Shown piece after piece: positions 34,658 to 43,696 of a DNA stretch of 64,000 nucleotides. The stretch is from Cyanobacteria bacterium FACHB-63 (GTDB lineage Bacteria; Cyanobacteriota; Cyanobacteriia; Leptolyngbyales; Leptolyngbyaceae): positions 186,001-250,000 of the forward strand of contig JACJNX010000077.1 in assembly GCA_014695255.1 (NCBI GenBank). Reading direction: 5' to 3'. The translations under genes were made by a program, and so were the position numbers. The number at the start of each line of letters is the position of its first letter. Position 1 is the stretch's first letter. Below the pieces are notes generated by a model. That model searched no databases and was not told the origin of the DNA. It saw only the letters and a list, made by a program, of their open reading frames with translations.

Positions 34658-35884
34658 ATGCCGTTAAAACCAATTTCAAGCGCTGGATTCATGCTGATCA
34701 TTCTTTCTGCTTGTTCGCCCCAAACCCCAGAACAAACTTTTAATGCGATGCCCGCTCAACCGCAATCCGCAAAATTCACACCGAACTCCGCCACTGTCAA
34801 ACAACTCCTCGACACAAAACAATGTAAAGGTTGCGATCTCAAGGGTGCAGATCTGAGCCGTGCTGACTTGAGCGGCGCAAACTTGCAAGAAGCGGACTTA
34901 CGGGGCGCAACCCTGAGTCAAGCGAATTTGAGTGGGGCGAATCTGATTCAAGCGGATCTGCGGGGCGCAACCCTGAATCAAGCCAACCTGAGCCAAGCCA
35001 AACTCACGGCGGCTTTGCTGAGTTGGACTGGAGAGAGTCAGACTCCGGGCGGCTACGATCGCGTCAACTTGCAACAAGCAAACCTACAGGGTGCAGATTT
35101 GATCACCGCCTATTTGCGCGGTGTTGACTTGAGCGAGGCTGATCTCAGCGGTGCCTTTTTGCACGCCGCCGACTTAAGTCAGGCGATTCTCAAAAAAGCC
35201 AATTTCACCAGAGCCGATTTTTATAGCACCAAGCTGCGAGGAGCAGATTTGACCGAGGCTAATCTGTCGAATTTGAGTGCGAACGGCTTGAAGGGCGCGG
35301 ATTTGAGTCAAACCAACTTAACCAGAGCCAACTTAGGACAAGCCAACTTAACTTCGGCAAAACTCGATAATGCGGATTTGAGCGGTGCGAATTTACAGGA
35401 CACAAATTTCACTGCTGCCGGATTAACCGCAGCCAAGCTGAACCAAGCCCAGATGCAAAAAGCCTATCTTCATGCCGCAGAACTGAGCCGAGCAGATTTA
35501 AGCGGCGCAACGATCACCGGAGCGGATCTGAGCGCAGCAACGATGGTGCGATCAAATCTGAGCGGTGCGAACTTAAAAGGCACGAGCCTGAGACGCGCCA
35601 CGCTAGCTGGAGCAGATCTGAGTAACGCCAACCTGGAGTCCGTAACTTTGCTCGGCTCAGACCTCACCGGAGCTAATTTGACTGGAGCAACGTTGACTCG
35701 TGCCGATTTAACTCAAGCCTTCATCACGGATGCGGTTCTGAATCGCGCCAATTTACAAGCTGCCATTCTCAGGGGTGCCAGACTCAATGGAGCAAGTTTA
35801 GATGGAGCAAATTTGCAGGATGTGGTGAAGGGTGACACTTCCTCAACATCCCCAAATGAGCGATCGCACTCGCACTCCAACTAA
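34658..35884 (+). CDS. Pentapeptide-repeat lipoprotein
   Basis: A 408-residue exported protein. The N-terminus is a lipoprotein signal with lipobox ILSAC, acylated cysteine Cys19. A short linker and a Cys-x-x-Cys (CKGC, near residue 55) precede a long run of A(D/N)LxxA pentapeptide repeats covering about 60-390, interrupted near 125 by a short insert (SWTGESQTPGGYDR). Such repeats fold into a right-handed quadrilateral beta-helix. TAGGAG precedes the ATG. Its position 16 bases after WD40 copy A implies one transcript. A lipid-anchored protein beside WD40 domains that probably face the same compartment suggests physical contact. Confidence 0.92.
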   Translation: MPLKPISSAGFMLIILSACSPQTPEQTFNAMPAQPQSAKFTPNSATVKQLLDTKQCKGCDLKGADLSRADLSGANLQEADLRGATLSQANLSGANLIQADLRGATLNQANLSQAKLTAALLSWTGESQTPGGYDRVNLQQANLQGADLITAYLRGVDLSEADLSGAFLHAADLSQAILKKANFTRADFYSTKLRGADLTEANLSNLSANGLKGADLSQTNLTRANLGQANLTSAKLDNADLSGANLQDTNFTAAGLTAAKLNQAQMQKAYLHAAELSRADLSGATITGADLSAATMVRSNLSGANLKGTSLRRATLAGADLSNANLESVTLLGSDLTGANLTGATLTRADLTQAFITDAVLNRANLQAAILRGARLNGASLDGANLQDVVKGDTSSTSPNERSHSHSN

Positions 35885-36135
35885 CAAGGAAAGTTCGCAC
35901 TCGATCGCAGGCTTGAAAACAATGCAAATTCCGATACGATCGGGTTATCACCAGTGCATCCATTACAGTTATTTTCAAATGCGTCGAACATTGAGTAGGG
36001 CAGGGACTTTGCCGGATCGATATCCTCAGCTGCTCTACAGACTTCACTGAAAACTGCTGTAACTATATTTCGTTAATAATAAATTGTGTTTCAGCCCAAA
36101 GCGGATAGTAATCACCCTTTTCTACTGAGGATCAT

Positions 36136-37119
36136 ATGTCGCTGTTCTCTGAGCTTCCTCCTAAAACCTTTAACCTTCTGAGTATTGGTCAGCGAGGAGT
36201 TGGAAAAACTGTGTTTCTAGCAGGTAGTTACGCTCAGTTACAAAATGCACCTGTAGATCTCGCTTTCCAGGGTGCTGCCACCAGTATCAGTTCCAGCAAA
36301 CTGCCGCGTGAGCCTCGCAGCGCCAATCCATCGTCTTGGGTGGAATGCCAGGATGAAAAGGTACAGGCGAACCTCCAGAAGATTTTGAGTCATGTAGAGA
36401 AAACAGGCTCGTATCCTCCTGCCACCATCAAAATTACTAACTTTGACTTTCAGCTGAAACACCGGGTGCGATCGACGATCAAAACACTTTGTAACTTTCA
36501 GTGGTGGGATATTCCCGGTGAAGCATGCAATCTTAGAAATGAAGAGTTTCAGCAAATTGTCTTAAACTCTCATGGATGCTGTGTGTTTATCAGTGCGGCA
36601 GCACTCGTTCAAGAGCAAGACTATGTTCACTCTCTAAAAGACATCTTCAACCAAGTGCTGGCGATCGCTTCAGTGGTCAGCCACCATCAGCTAAATTATG
36701 CCGTTGCGATCATTTTGACCAAGTGCGATTTGCTAGAGTCTGGGACTGAAATGCAAGCTCAACTTGAACGCAGGCTTGAACCGCTCACGACTCGTTTAGA
36801 TGCGGTCAAAGTCAATTACCGATTGTTCCACTCCGCCATTCCAATCATCACCACCAACGGTAGCGCCACGCTCGATGTCCGAGGAGCAGCCGATCCGCTG
36901 CTGTGGTTACTCTCGGTATTAAGCAAACACCATCGGTTTCAACCTGAGCGCAGTCTCGCCACCCATCTAACAGAAAAATCATCCCCTCGTCGCTTGTTAG
37001 TTCCTCGTTGGGCAGTGATTTTGGCAGTAATTAGTCTTAGTGTTGTGGGGGTTGGGACTTCCTTGTGGCTAGGGCGTGAATTGTGGAAACCGCCCACTCA
37101 AGAACAGAGATCGCAGTAA
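36136..37119 (+). CDS. GTPase-like protein with C-terminal membrane anchor
   Basis: A 327-residue P-loop NTPase. The G1 motif is GQRGVGKT (18-25), G3 is DIPG (125-128, in FQWWDIPGE) and G4 is TKCD (195-198), which together point to a GTPase of the TRAFAC class rather than an ATPase. A single hydrophobic helix at about 294-315 follows a basic stretch (SPRRLLVPRW), giving a tail anchor with the G domain in the cytoplasm. I know no named family for it. GAGG lies before the ATG. It sits between the two WD40 paralogues, which makes it the likely switch of the system. Confidence 0.88.
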   Translation: MSLFSELPPKTFNLLSIGQRGVGKTVFLAGSYAQLQNAPVDLAFQGAATSISSSKLPREPRSANPSSWVECQDEKVQANLQKILSHVEKTGSYPPATIKITNFDFQLKHRVRSTIKTLCNFQWWDIPGEACNLRNEEFQQIVLNSHGCCVFISAAALVQEQDYVHSLKDIFNQVLAIASVVSHHQLNYAVAIILTKCDLLESGTEMQAQLERRLEPLTTRLDAVKVNYRLFHSAIPIITTNGSATLDVRGAADPLLWLLSVLSKHHRFQPERSLATHLTEKSSPRRLLVPRWAVILAVISLSVVGVGTSLWLGRELWKPPTQEQRSQ

Positions 37120-37190
37120 TAGGGATGAGGTAAGCTTTGTAGCTCAGAGTGATCAAGAATGAAGTAATTCTGCTAATAAAAAATTTGCTT

Positions 37191-38978
37191 ATGTCTCTGC
37201 TTCTTGGTCAGCTTATTTATACCAGCTTCCCTAAAGTGGGATTTCAAGCGCTAACGAGTACAGCAGTTCCGCCTGAAGTTCGTCGAGCGTTTGTTGAGCA
37301 AATTGTTTATCAATACTGGGATGCTTACAATCCTCCGAGTTCTGAATATCGCGCCGTCTACGTTCACCGCTTATCGAGCCAGCAGATCCTGTTTGGTTGG
37401 TTGTATAACGATGGACTCGATGATCTCGGTCGGAGTCATGTTCCTTATTTTATTTGCTATTATTCGGCGGAATTATTGCAATCCGCTCAACTCGATACCA
37501 TCTTCGCTTTTCTTAAGGCTGGTCCAGTGACGGTTCTCGATCGCCATCGCCCTCTCACTGATTTAGACAACACTGACTTAGACAACGTAATCATTTTAGC
37601 GAGTGAGGATTACCAATCTGTTCGTCTCGGTGTCGAGATCGATTCAGACTTGCAAGCGCAAAGTCGCCTGAACATACAGCAGGACAAACTATTTAGATTG
37701 TTTGTACCCGAAGAGAGCGAGACACAGGTTTCAACCGTGTCTGCTTCAAGCGCGAATCTAGCGCTACTAGAAGAACTGTCTCCGCCCGCTGTACTGAGCA
37801 GCGTCAGCCAGCAATCGAAAGATCATTCAGTCGCGGCTGCTAAGCTCGAACTGATTTTAGATGAATTGCTTGAACAATTAGAAGTCGAAACCTACCAGGA
37901 AATTCTACGATCGAAACTACGCGCCTCGACACAGAGCCAATTATCAAGACGATCTGCACGTTTGCCGCTGATGTCTCGGAACCTGGGGCGAACGATCGCA
38001 GCTATCCTGCTGATAGTCTTGGGTCTTGGGGGTGCTTATCGATTTCGAGATCCTTTAATCGCCACGATTAATCGCACCAACCAAAAATCTGCAACTGACT
38101 CAGACGCTCCGACCTTCAAGAAATCATTCTTAGACACTGCTCCGATTTGGTCAGTCGTCTTGAGTCCTGATCATCAAACCGTGATCGGGAGTGGGGCGAA
38201 TCAAAAAATTAAGATCTGGAACATTGAGACTGGAAAGCTGCTCAATTCGCTTTCTGGGCATACCGAGGTAGTACGATCGCTGGCTTTAACCCGTGATGGA
38301 AAAACCCTGATCAGTGGCAGCGACGATTCTACGCTCAAGCTTTGGGATTTAACCACAAATCAACTGATTCAAACGCTCGATCAAGGCAGTTCAATCTGGT
38401 CGATCTCGCTGGGCCGGGATGACAAAACCTTAGTGAGTGGTAGTGAAGACGGGACGCTCAAAATCTGGGAGCTTCCCAGTGCAGCCTTGGTGCAGAGCAT
38501 TCCAGCACACGAAGGTCGCGTCTTCTCCGTTGCAATTAGCCCAGACGGAAAAACGATTGCCACAGGTGGATATGACCGTACGATCAAGATTTGGAATGCT
38601 GAAACGGGAGCATTGCTGCGATCGTTGACCGGGCATACCGATGCGGTGCGTGCTCTAGAATTTAGTCCTGATGGACAATCCTTGGCGAGTGCAAGCTGGG
38701 ATCAAACGCTTAAATTGTGGAACTGGCAAACTGGAGAGGTGCTGCATACTTTGACTGGACATACGAATCGGGTCGTAGCTGTTGCTTTTAGTCCCGACGG
38801 AAAAACCTTGATCAGTGGCAGCACTGACAATGCGATTAATCTTTGGTCTGTTCAATCTGGAAAGTTGCTACAGTCCCTTTCAGGTCATACCGATTGGGTT
38901 TTAGCAGTGGCAAGCGATGATCAGCATTTGGTTAGTAGCAGTAAAGATCAAACGATTCGGATTTGGCAGATCCGCTAG
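37191..38978 (+). CDS. Membrane WD40 protein with novel N-terminal domain (copy B)
   Basis: A 595-residue paralogue of copy A with the same plan: N-terminal domain 1 to about 180 (LGQLIYTSFPKVGFQALTS, FGWLYNDGLDDLGRSHVPYF), linker, one membrane helix at about 267-288 preceded by many arginines (RRSARLPLMSRNLGR), and seven WD40 repeats from about 310. The positive-inside rule puts the N-terminal domain in the cytoplasm and the propeller outside. Opening repeats are nearly identical to copy A (SFLDTAP.WSV, GSGANQ.IK.WNIETGK) while linkers differ. The start is the ATG at 37191; an earlier in-frame start at 37149 lacks a counterpart in copy A. It lies 71 bases after the GTPase gene. Confidence 0.88.
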   Translation: MSLLLGQLIYTSFPKVGFQALTSTAVPPEVRRAFVEQIVYQYWDAYNPPSSEYRAVYVHRLSSQQILFGWLYNDGLDDLGRSHVPYFICYYSAELLQSAQLDTIFAFLKAGPVTVLDRHRPLTDLDNTDLDNVIILASEDYQSVRLGVEIDSDLQAQSRLNIQQDKLFRLFVPEESETQVSTVSASSANLALLEELSPPAVLSSVSQQSKDHSVAAAKLELILDELLEQLEVETYQEILRSKLRASTQSQLSRRSARLPLMSRNLGRTIAAILLIVLGLGGAYRFRDPLIATINRTNQKSATDSDAPTFKKSFLDTAPIWSVVLSPDHQTVIGSGANQKIKIWNIETGKLLNSLSGHTEVVRSLALTRDGKTLISGSDDSTLKLWDLTTNQLIQTLDQGSSIWSISLGRDDKTLVSGSEDGTLKIWELPSAALVQSIPAHEGRVFSVAISPDGKTIATGGYDRTIKIWNAETGALLRSLTGHTDAVRALEFSPDGQSLASASWDQTLKLWNWQTGEVLHTLTGHTNRVVAVAFSPDGKTLISGSTDNAINLWSVQSGKLLQSLSGHTDWVLAVASDDQHLVSSSKDQTIRIWQIR

Positions 38979-39052
38979 AAGGTATGTTAGGCATCAAACT
39001 TGAATTGCGCCGACCTCAAACCGCGTCAAGTTAATGAAAGTCCTTTGATCAC

Positions 39053-40132
39053 TTAATACCCATCCACAGACCAATGGGGCGGATCGTACTCTAGTTTGTA
39101 TACGCCATAGCTCGCACCCACATCCCACAAATTAGCATTATCATTGCCCTCAGCCGGAGTTCCGATCGTCACGGTTCGACCATTTCCATCCCGAATTTGC
39201 ATTGGCGGCTTCCAAGTGATAATCCAATCGATCGCGAGTGCCTGTGTATGTCGAGACACTAGCGCTGCCGGGTTGCCTCCAATATCAAACGCATTCACCA
39301 TGTCTCGCGCCGCTTGATAAGAAGCCGCATCAGTGTAATGCACCCAATCGATGTCCACTCCAGTCATCGGGGGCACATCCCAAGGAGCAATGTCGCGATT
39401 GTTCAACTGCACCGCATAGTGCATCATGTAAGCGCGTTGGGGTGGGCGATAGGTATTCGTAACGGTAATTGAAGCGCCTGCATCCTGCAAGGCTTTCTCA
39501 AACGCTCGGACTCTCTGGCGGAATGGAGAAGCCAAATCATCGATCGAGCGACTCGCCGGAAAAAATCTCACCCACTGCGCCCCGCTCAATCGCGCTCTTT
39601 GTCGTCGCGCATACTCGGTGAGAATCGCCAATCCGGGTGCATAATCGGCTCCAAGTTTTTGCTTGGTTGCGTTTGAAAGCTGGGCATCTAAGCGCGGACG
39701 AAAATTCACATCGAGAATTTTGTACGCTTCCGCCATGCCTTTGGTACTGCCAAGACCAAAATTGCCGTCGATCGTTAACGGCGGATTCAATCGCCCAATC
39801 ACGTTTAACGCAACCTGTAAATCTCGAACTTCTGCCCCACCATAGTTTAAGTAGCCCAGCAGCATCGCTGCCGTTAGGTTAGCAACACGAAAAATAAATC
39901 CTTGAGATAGGGCTTTGGTGTAAGTTCCCCGACCGACAACTCCATCTGCAACCAGTCCATTTTTTTGCTGATAATCTTTTGTCACTTTATCGGTGACACT
40001 GCCAAAGCCATTGTCAACGGCTCCGATCGGGTAATTTTGATCTTGTAAAAATCGCTGCCACGCGCCTACGGCTGATCCGGTTGAGCCACGCTGAACGACA
40101 GGTAATTTAAGCGCATTGATATTAAAAGCCAT
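39053..40132 (-). CDS. Peptidoglycan-binding, M15-like peptidase (lysin-like)
   Basis: A 359-residue protein with an N-terminal peptidoglycan-binding domain (about 10-75: LPVVQRGSTGSAVGAWQRFLQ, YQQKNGLVADGVVGRGTY), a second, weaker repeat (about 85-150), and a C-terminal domain (about 195-359) resembling zinc D-Ala-D-Ala peptidases: TNTYRPPQRAYMMHY, SRHTQALAIDW with His and Asp ligands, and PPHWSVDGY with a final His. No signal peptide is visible, so it resembles a phage-type endolysin or a protein released by lysis or another route. No other phage genes surround it. Confidence 0.82.
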   Translation of the reverse strand: MAFNINALKLPVVQRGSTGSAVGAWQRFLQDQNYPIGAVDNGFGSVTDKVTKDYQQKNGLVADGVVGRGTYTKALSQGFIFRVANLTAAMLLGYLNYGGAEVRDLQVALNVIGRLNPPLTIDGNFGLGSTKGMAEAYKILDVNFRPRLDAQLSNATKQKLGADYAPGLAILTEYARRQRARLSGAQWVRFFPASRSIDDLASPFRQRVRAFEKALQDAGASITVTNTYRPPQRAYMMHYAVQLNNRDIAPWDVPPMTGVDIDWVHYTDAASYQAARDMVNAFDIGGNPAALVSRHTQALAIDWIITWKPPMQIRDGNGRTVTIGTPAEGNDNANLWDVGASYGVYKLEYDPPHWSVDGY

Positions 40133-40255
40133 GCTATCTCCTCAAGCTGACGTACTTCAGAACGCCTCGCGATCCATCATACCGATCGCAGCAAAAAACG
40201 GATGTAACGCTTGGTCAACACCTGTTACATCCGTTGATACTTAAATCGAGTGAAT

Positions 40256-40900
40256 TTAGAAATCCGAGGGAGCCGCCGATCGCATTTTTGCTTTGGCTTT
40301 CGCTGCACTCTTCTTCAGAGCATCAAGTCGGGCTTGATAGCGCGATCGCAGCTTTTTCTTCGGAGTCTGATCAATCAAGGTCTTCAGCGCACTACCTAAG
40401 CTCTTATAGGCATTCGGCAAGGTATAACCAAACCGAGTCGCCAACTGAATTGCTCGTTCATCCGCTTCGATCGCTTCTTTGACTGTCTTTTCGCTATTAT
40501 TCTTCTGGTACAGTCTCCAGCCTGCAAAACCAGATAGCCCCATCGCTAAGATCAGCAGCAAACCGTCTTGAACCCAGAGTTCACCGACCGCGCCACCTAA
40601 ACCGATCGCGAGGGCTGCCATCTCCCAACCGTCCTTGGGAATTGTATCGGCTTGAATCCGAGCAACTTCATGCCAAAACAGAAGATTTCGCTGGTCGATC
40701 GCCAGTTGATCCCATTTGGGCATATCGATTTGAATCTCCACCTCGTCGCGACCAATTTCTTCACTGGTAATCAAGGGGGGATTGACAGCAGTGGTCGTCT
40801 CGATTGTCACCCAGCTTTGTAGTTCTGGAGGCAGCAGGGTTTTCAAGCGGCGTAACTCGCTCATGTCGGCTCTAGCGGACGAGGTTGCATAAGATGTCAT
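40256..40900 (-). CDS. DUF3318 membrane protein
   Basis: A 214-residue cyanobacterial protein of the DUF3318 type. The N-terminal half is soluble (ELRRLKTLLPPELQSWV, WDQLAIDQRNLLFWHEVARIQ), followed by two hydrophobic segments (about 105-145) and a basic coiled C-terminus (KKKLRSRYQARLDALKKSAAKAKAK). The HEVARIQ motif looks metalloprotease-like (HExxR) but a zinc site cannot be shown. The start is ATG 40900, with GAGG upstream; an earlier start adds 19 residues. Function unknown. Confidence 0.82.
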   Translation of the reverse strand: MTSYATSSARADMSELRRLKTLLPPELQSWVTIETTTAVNPPLITSEEIGRDEVEIQIDMPKWDQLAIDQRNLLFWHEVARIQADTIPKDGWEMAALAIGLGGAVGELWVQDGLLLILAMGLSGFAGWRLYQKNNSEKTVKEAIEADERAIQLATRFGYTLPNAYKSLGSALKTLIDQTPKKKLRSRYQARLDALKKSAAKAKAKMRSAAPSDF

Positions 40901-41032
40901 GTGATCAGCCTCAGAATGAACTCCTATCTTATATGGGGACGATCTTAGCGATTCCACGGATTAAAGGTAGGTTAATTCATTCTGCCTGATGAAAGCTTCC
41001 TCAAGCAAGTCGTATGAACCGATCTTCTAAGT

Positions 41033-41212
41033 TTAATTACTCATTCGGGTGGGACTCGGTGAGGGTGGACTCGTCGGCGCGTAGTGAGCGATTACAAACA
41101 GCGGTAGAACAAGCGTAATCAGCGCGATCGCTGTCCCAACAAGATTTGCAATCAAACTTGTAGAAACTGGGGTCGATCGTTCCGGAACGGTCGTCTCACT
41201 CCCGATATGCAT
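41033..41212 (-). CDS. Small single-helix membrane protein
   Basis: A 59-residue product from ATG 41212 (64 from an alternative upstream start). It has a polar N-terminus, one strong membrane helix (about 21-45: IANLVGTAIALITLVLPLFVIAH is its core region) and a Pro/Ser-rich tail. No ribosome binding site is evident. I do not recognise the family, but composition and codon use look genuine; small proteins of this kind are common in cyanobacteria. Confidence 0.55.
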   Translation of the reverse strand: MHIGSETTVPERSTPVSTSLIANLVGTAIALITLVLPLFVIAHYAPTSPPSPSPTRMSN

Positions 41213-41570
41213 ATAGAATTTAACCAATTCGACACGGATTAGCAGGAAGCCCTGATTCTTTCCTAGTTAACCCAGGGAACAGTGAATTGACTTCACCGTA
41301 TAAATAAAGTTTAGCTGATTTTTCCGAATGAACTGTTATCGATAAACAATTTTAATATCGACTAGGTGTTTTTTGATACAATTTTGCGACTTCACACTCT
41401 GCAATTCTACTTTATCTGCCAAAGGATAGATGTGATCTTCATGAAAGCTTCATCGCCCTTCTAGGGATTATTCCCGAACTTGGGCGGTACGGTTCTAACG
41501 ACTGTGCTGATGTATAGGGTTTGTTACAGTATGTTTATTGAATCAATCCTCAGATGTGAGGTAGAAGATC
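41213..41570. other. Non-coding gap between divergent small genes
   Basis: About 360 AT-rich bases between the small membrane protein gene (minus) and the DUF760 gene (plus). I see no strong hairpin, repeat or coding frame. It presumably holds the two divergent promoters, but no convincing consensus promoter could be fixed by eye. Confidence 0.5.
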
Positions 41571-41900
41571 GTGAACGAGACATCCAATCAACTTCCTGAG
41601 TTTATCGGTGGAGTCAGCGAGGCGAACGGTAAGTTCTTACAATACGTTCAATCGCTTGATCCTGAAACGATCGCTCAACTTTCAAAACCTTCATCGCCGG
41701 AAGTTCTGCAAGTGATGGAGCGCAATATTATCGGACTGTTGGGTGGTCTTCCGCCTGAGAATTTTGAAGTGACGATTACTACAAGCCGCGAAGCTTTAGG
41801 TCGCCTGCTGGCTTCGGCGATGATGAGCGGCTATTTCCTCAAGAGCGCAGAACAGCGCTTAGCGTTTGAAAAGTCGCTTGCGTCACTTGATGCCGAATAA
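41571..41900 (+). CDS. DUF760 protein
   Basis: A 109-residue protein starting at GTG 41571 behind GAGGTAG. The sequence (LPEFIGGVSEANGKFLQYVQSLDPETIAQLSKP, PSSPEVLQVMERNIIGLLGGLPP) matches the DUF760 family found in cyanobacteria and plant plastids. No signal or membrane segment is present. Function is unknown, although plant homologues have been linked to plastid protein turnover. The stop overlaps the start of mutY by 11 bases. Confidence 0.88.
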   Translation: MNETSNQLPEFIGGVSEANGKFLQYVQSLDPETIAQLSKPSSPEVLQVMERNIIGLLGGLPPENFEVTITTSREALGRLLASAMMSGYFLKSAEQRLAFEKSLASLDAE

Positions 41901-43002
41901 GAGATCGAATAGCTCTTCCTCGGCAGGGATCGCTTCTCTGCCGAGTTTTGCTATTTCTGAACTGCGATCGTCGCTGCTGATCTGGTACGCCAAATCGGGG
42001 CGATCGTTGCCTTGGCGCGAAATGCGTGATCCGTATGCAATCTGGGTTTCTGAGATCATGCTTCAGCAAACTCAGGTAAAAACGGTGATTCCGTATTTCG
42101 ATCGCTGGATGAAACAGTTTCCGACGATCGAATCTTTTGCCAGTGTAGATCTTCAAACGGTTCTGAAAGCTTGGGAAGGGTTGGGGTACTACGCCCGCGC
42201 CCGAAACTTTCATCGCGCAGCACAGCAGGTTTTAAGCGAACATCAAGGAAAATTTCCAACGGATCTAGAAACGGTTCTAAAATTACCGGGAATTGGACGC
42301 ACCACCGCAGGCGGAATTCTCAGTGCGGCTTTTAACCAACCGTTGCCGATTTTAGATGGCAATGTGAAACGAGTTTTAGCCCGATTGATTGCGCTGGACG
42401 TTCCGCCAAATCGGGCAATGTCTCAACTTTGGACGCTTTCAGAAACGCTGATTAATCCAGAAAACGGACGTGATTTTAATCAGGCGTTGATGGATTTAGG
42501 CGCAACGGTTTGCACTCCGAAAAATCCGGCTTGTTTAATTTGCCCGTGGCGATCGCACTGTGAGGCGTACAATCGAGGAGTTCAGACGGAGCTTCCTATG
42601 TCAGAAACTCGTGCGCCGCTTCCGCATAAGATGATCGGAGTTGCGGTGATTTGGGATGGAGAGCGGATTTTGATCGATCGTCGCAAAGCAGAAGGCTTAC
42701 TTGGTGGACTGTGGGAATTTCCGGGCGGCAAAGTGGAACCCGAAGAGACAATCGAGCAGTGCATCCAACGCGAAATTCAAGAAGAACTGGGCATCGAGAT
42801 CGAAGTGGGTGAGCATTTAATCACCGTCGATCACACTTACACTCATTTCCGAGTGACGCTGAATGTGCATCACTGCCGCTATGTTTCCGGAGAGCCTCAA
42901 CCGATCGAGTGCGAGGAAATTCGTTGGGTAACAGTCGATGAGCTTCCTGAATTTCCATTTCCCAAAGCCAACATCAAGATTATTGAAGCCTTGAAGTCTT
43001 GA
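41890..43002 (+). CDS. mutY: A/G-specific adenine DNA glycosylase
   Basis: MutY removes adenine mispaired with 8-oxoguanine. The 370-residue chain has the catalytic Glu55 (SEIMLQQTQV), helix-hairpin-helix LPGIGRTTAGG near 132, Asp156 (ILDGNVKRV) and the [4Fe-4S] cysteines Cys208, Cys215, Cys218 and Cys224. The C-terminal part is a NUDIX-like 8-oxoG recognition domain with a well-kept NUDIX box (GGKVEPEETIEQCIQREIQEE is its core). The ATG at 41890 lies within the end of the DUF760 gene; an earlier TTG is possible. Confidence 0.95.
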   Translation: MPNKRSNSSSSAGIASLPSFAISELRSSLLIWYAKSGRSLPWREMRDPYAIWVSEIMLQQTQVKTVIPYFDRWMKQFPTIESFASVDLQTVLKAWEGLGYYARARNFHRAAQQVLSEHQGKFPTDLETVLKLPGIGRTTAGGILSAAFNQPLPILDGNVKRVLARLIALDVPPNRAMSQLWTLSETLINPENGRDFNQALMDLGATVCTPKNPACLICPWRSHCEAYNRGVQTELPMSETRAPLPHKMIGVAVIWDGERILIDRRKAEGLLGGLWEFPGGKVEPEETIEQCIQREIQEELGIEIEVGEHLITVDHTYTHFRVTLNVHHCRYVSGEPQPIECEEIRWVTVDELPEFPFPKANIKIIEALKS

Positions 43003-43025
43003 ATCGATTTGTGGCTTCATTGCGG

Positions 43026-43676
43026 CTAAAGTTGTTCTTTGCTCCATTCCCGCAGCACGATCAACGCTTGAGCCAAACCGATCGTATCACTCTGCTCTAA
43101 GAACTCCTGCACCCGGTTTCCAGGCAAAGCAGGAAATAACTTACTGTTTGCAGTCGCTACGTACTGATCGCCCTGAAGCTGATAAATCTGCAATGCTCCC
43201 TTCAGCACATCGTCGCCGACGGTTGTCGTGTAACACCAAATCTCTGGTACGCCCATCAAAGCATAAATCGACTCACGATCGAGCGATCCTCTGCCGATCG
43301 ACACCTCGATCGCTAAATCTGGCGGATCGGCTTGAGTCAAATCCAGTTCTGCCCGTTTCTGAAGCCGCACTTCTTGGAGCGAGTAAACTGCATCCGGTTG
43401 AATCGCGCGACCCAGATCAGGAAGTGTCAGCAGTACAGACCCGATCGCATAAACTTTGAGATACAGTTCGTCTGATAGAACTAAAATCAACGACTCGATC
43501 AGCCGCAGACAGCGATCGTGTTCTTCAAGTGGAGTCATCATCTCCAGCTTGCCACGATCGTAGGTTAAACGCGCCGTGCGGCTCTGCCCCAACTCAACCA
43601 GCAGTGCCTCAAACGATTGCCAACTCACCCCCGATATCGTCACTCTTTTTTCAGTGGGAGTTGGTTTTCTGCCCAT
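43026..43676 (-). CDS. Uma2 family putative endonuclease (DUF820)
   Basis: A 216-residue protein of the PD-(D/E)xK-like Uma2 family, which is greatly expanded in cyanobacteria. Typical features are RLTYDRGKLEMMTP, the Asp in AIQPDAVYSL, the Glu in DLAIEVSIG, and the end of the fold GVPEIWCY. The position of the usual lysine near SLDRESIYALM carries Arg/Glu/Ser, so activity is doubtful. The start at ATG 43676 has GAGGA upstream. It is convergent with mutY. Biological role unknown. Confidence 0.86.
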   Translation of the reverse strand: MGRKPTPTEKRVTISGVSWQSFEALLVELGQSRTARLTYDRGKLEMMTPLEEHDRCLRLIESLILVLSDELYLKVYAIGSVLLTLPDLGRAIQPDAVYSLQEVRLQKRAELDLTQADPPDLAIEVSIGRGSLDRESIYALMGVPEIWCYTTTVGDDVLKGALQIYQLQGDQYVATANSKLFPALPGNRVQEFLEQSDTIGLAQALIVLREWSKEQL

Positions 43677-43696
43677 AGTGTTTATCCTCAAGTCTC

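Noticed and set aside
35832-36050. Open frames between the pentapeptide lipoprotein and the GTPase
   Set aside because: They overlap the end of the lipoprotein gene out of frame, lack ribosome binding sites and show no recognisable protein pattern.
39053-40132. Prophage marked by the lysin-like gene
   Set aside because: No holin, capsid, tail, integrase or attachment-site signals occur nearby.
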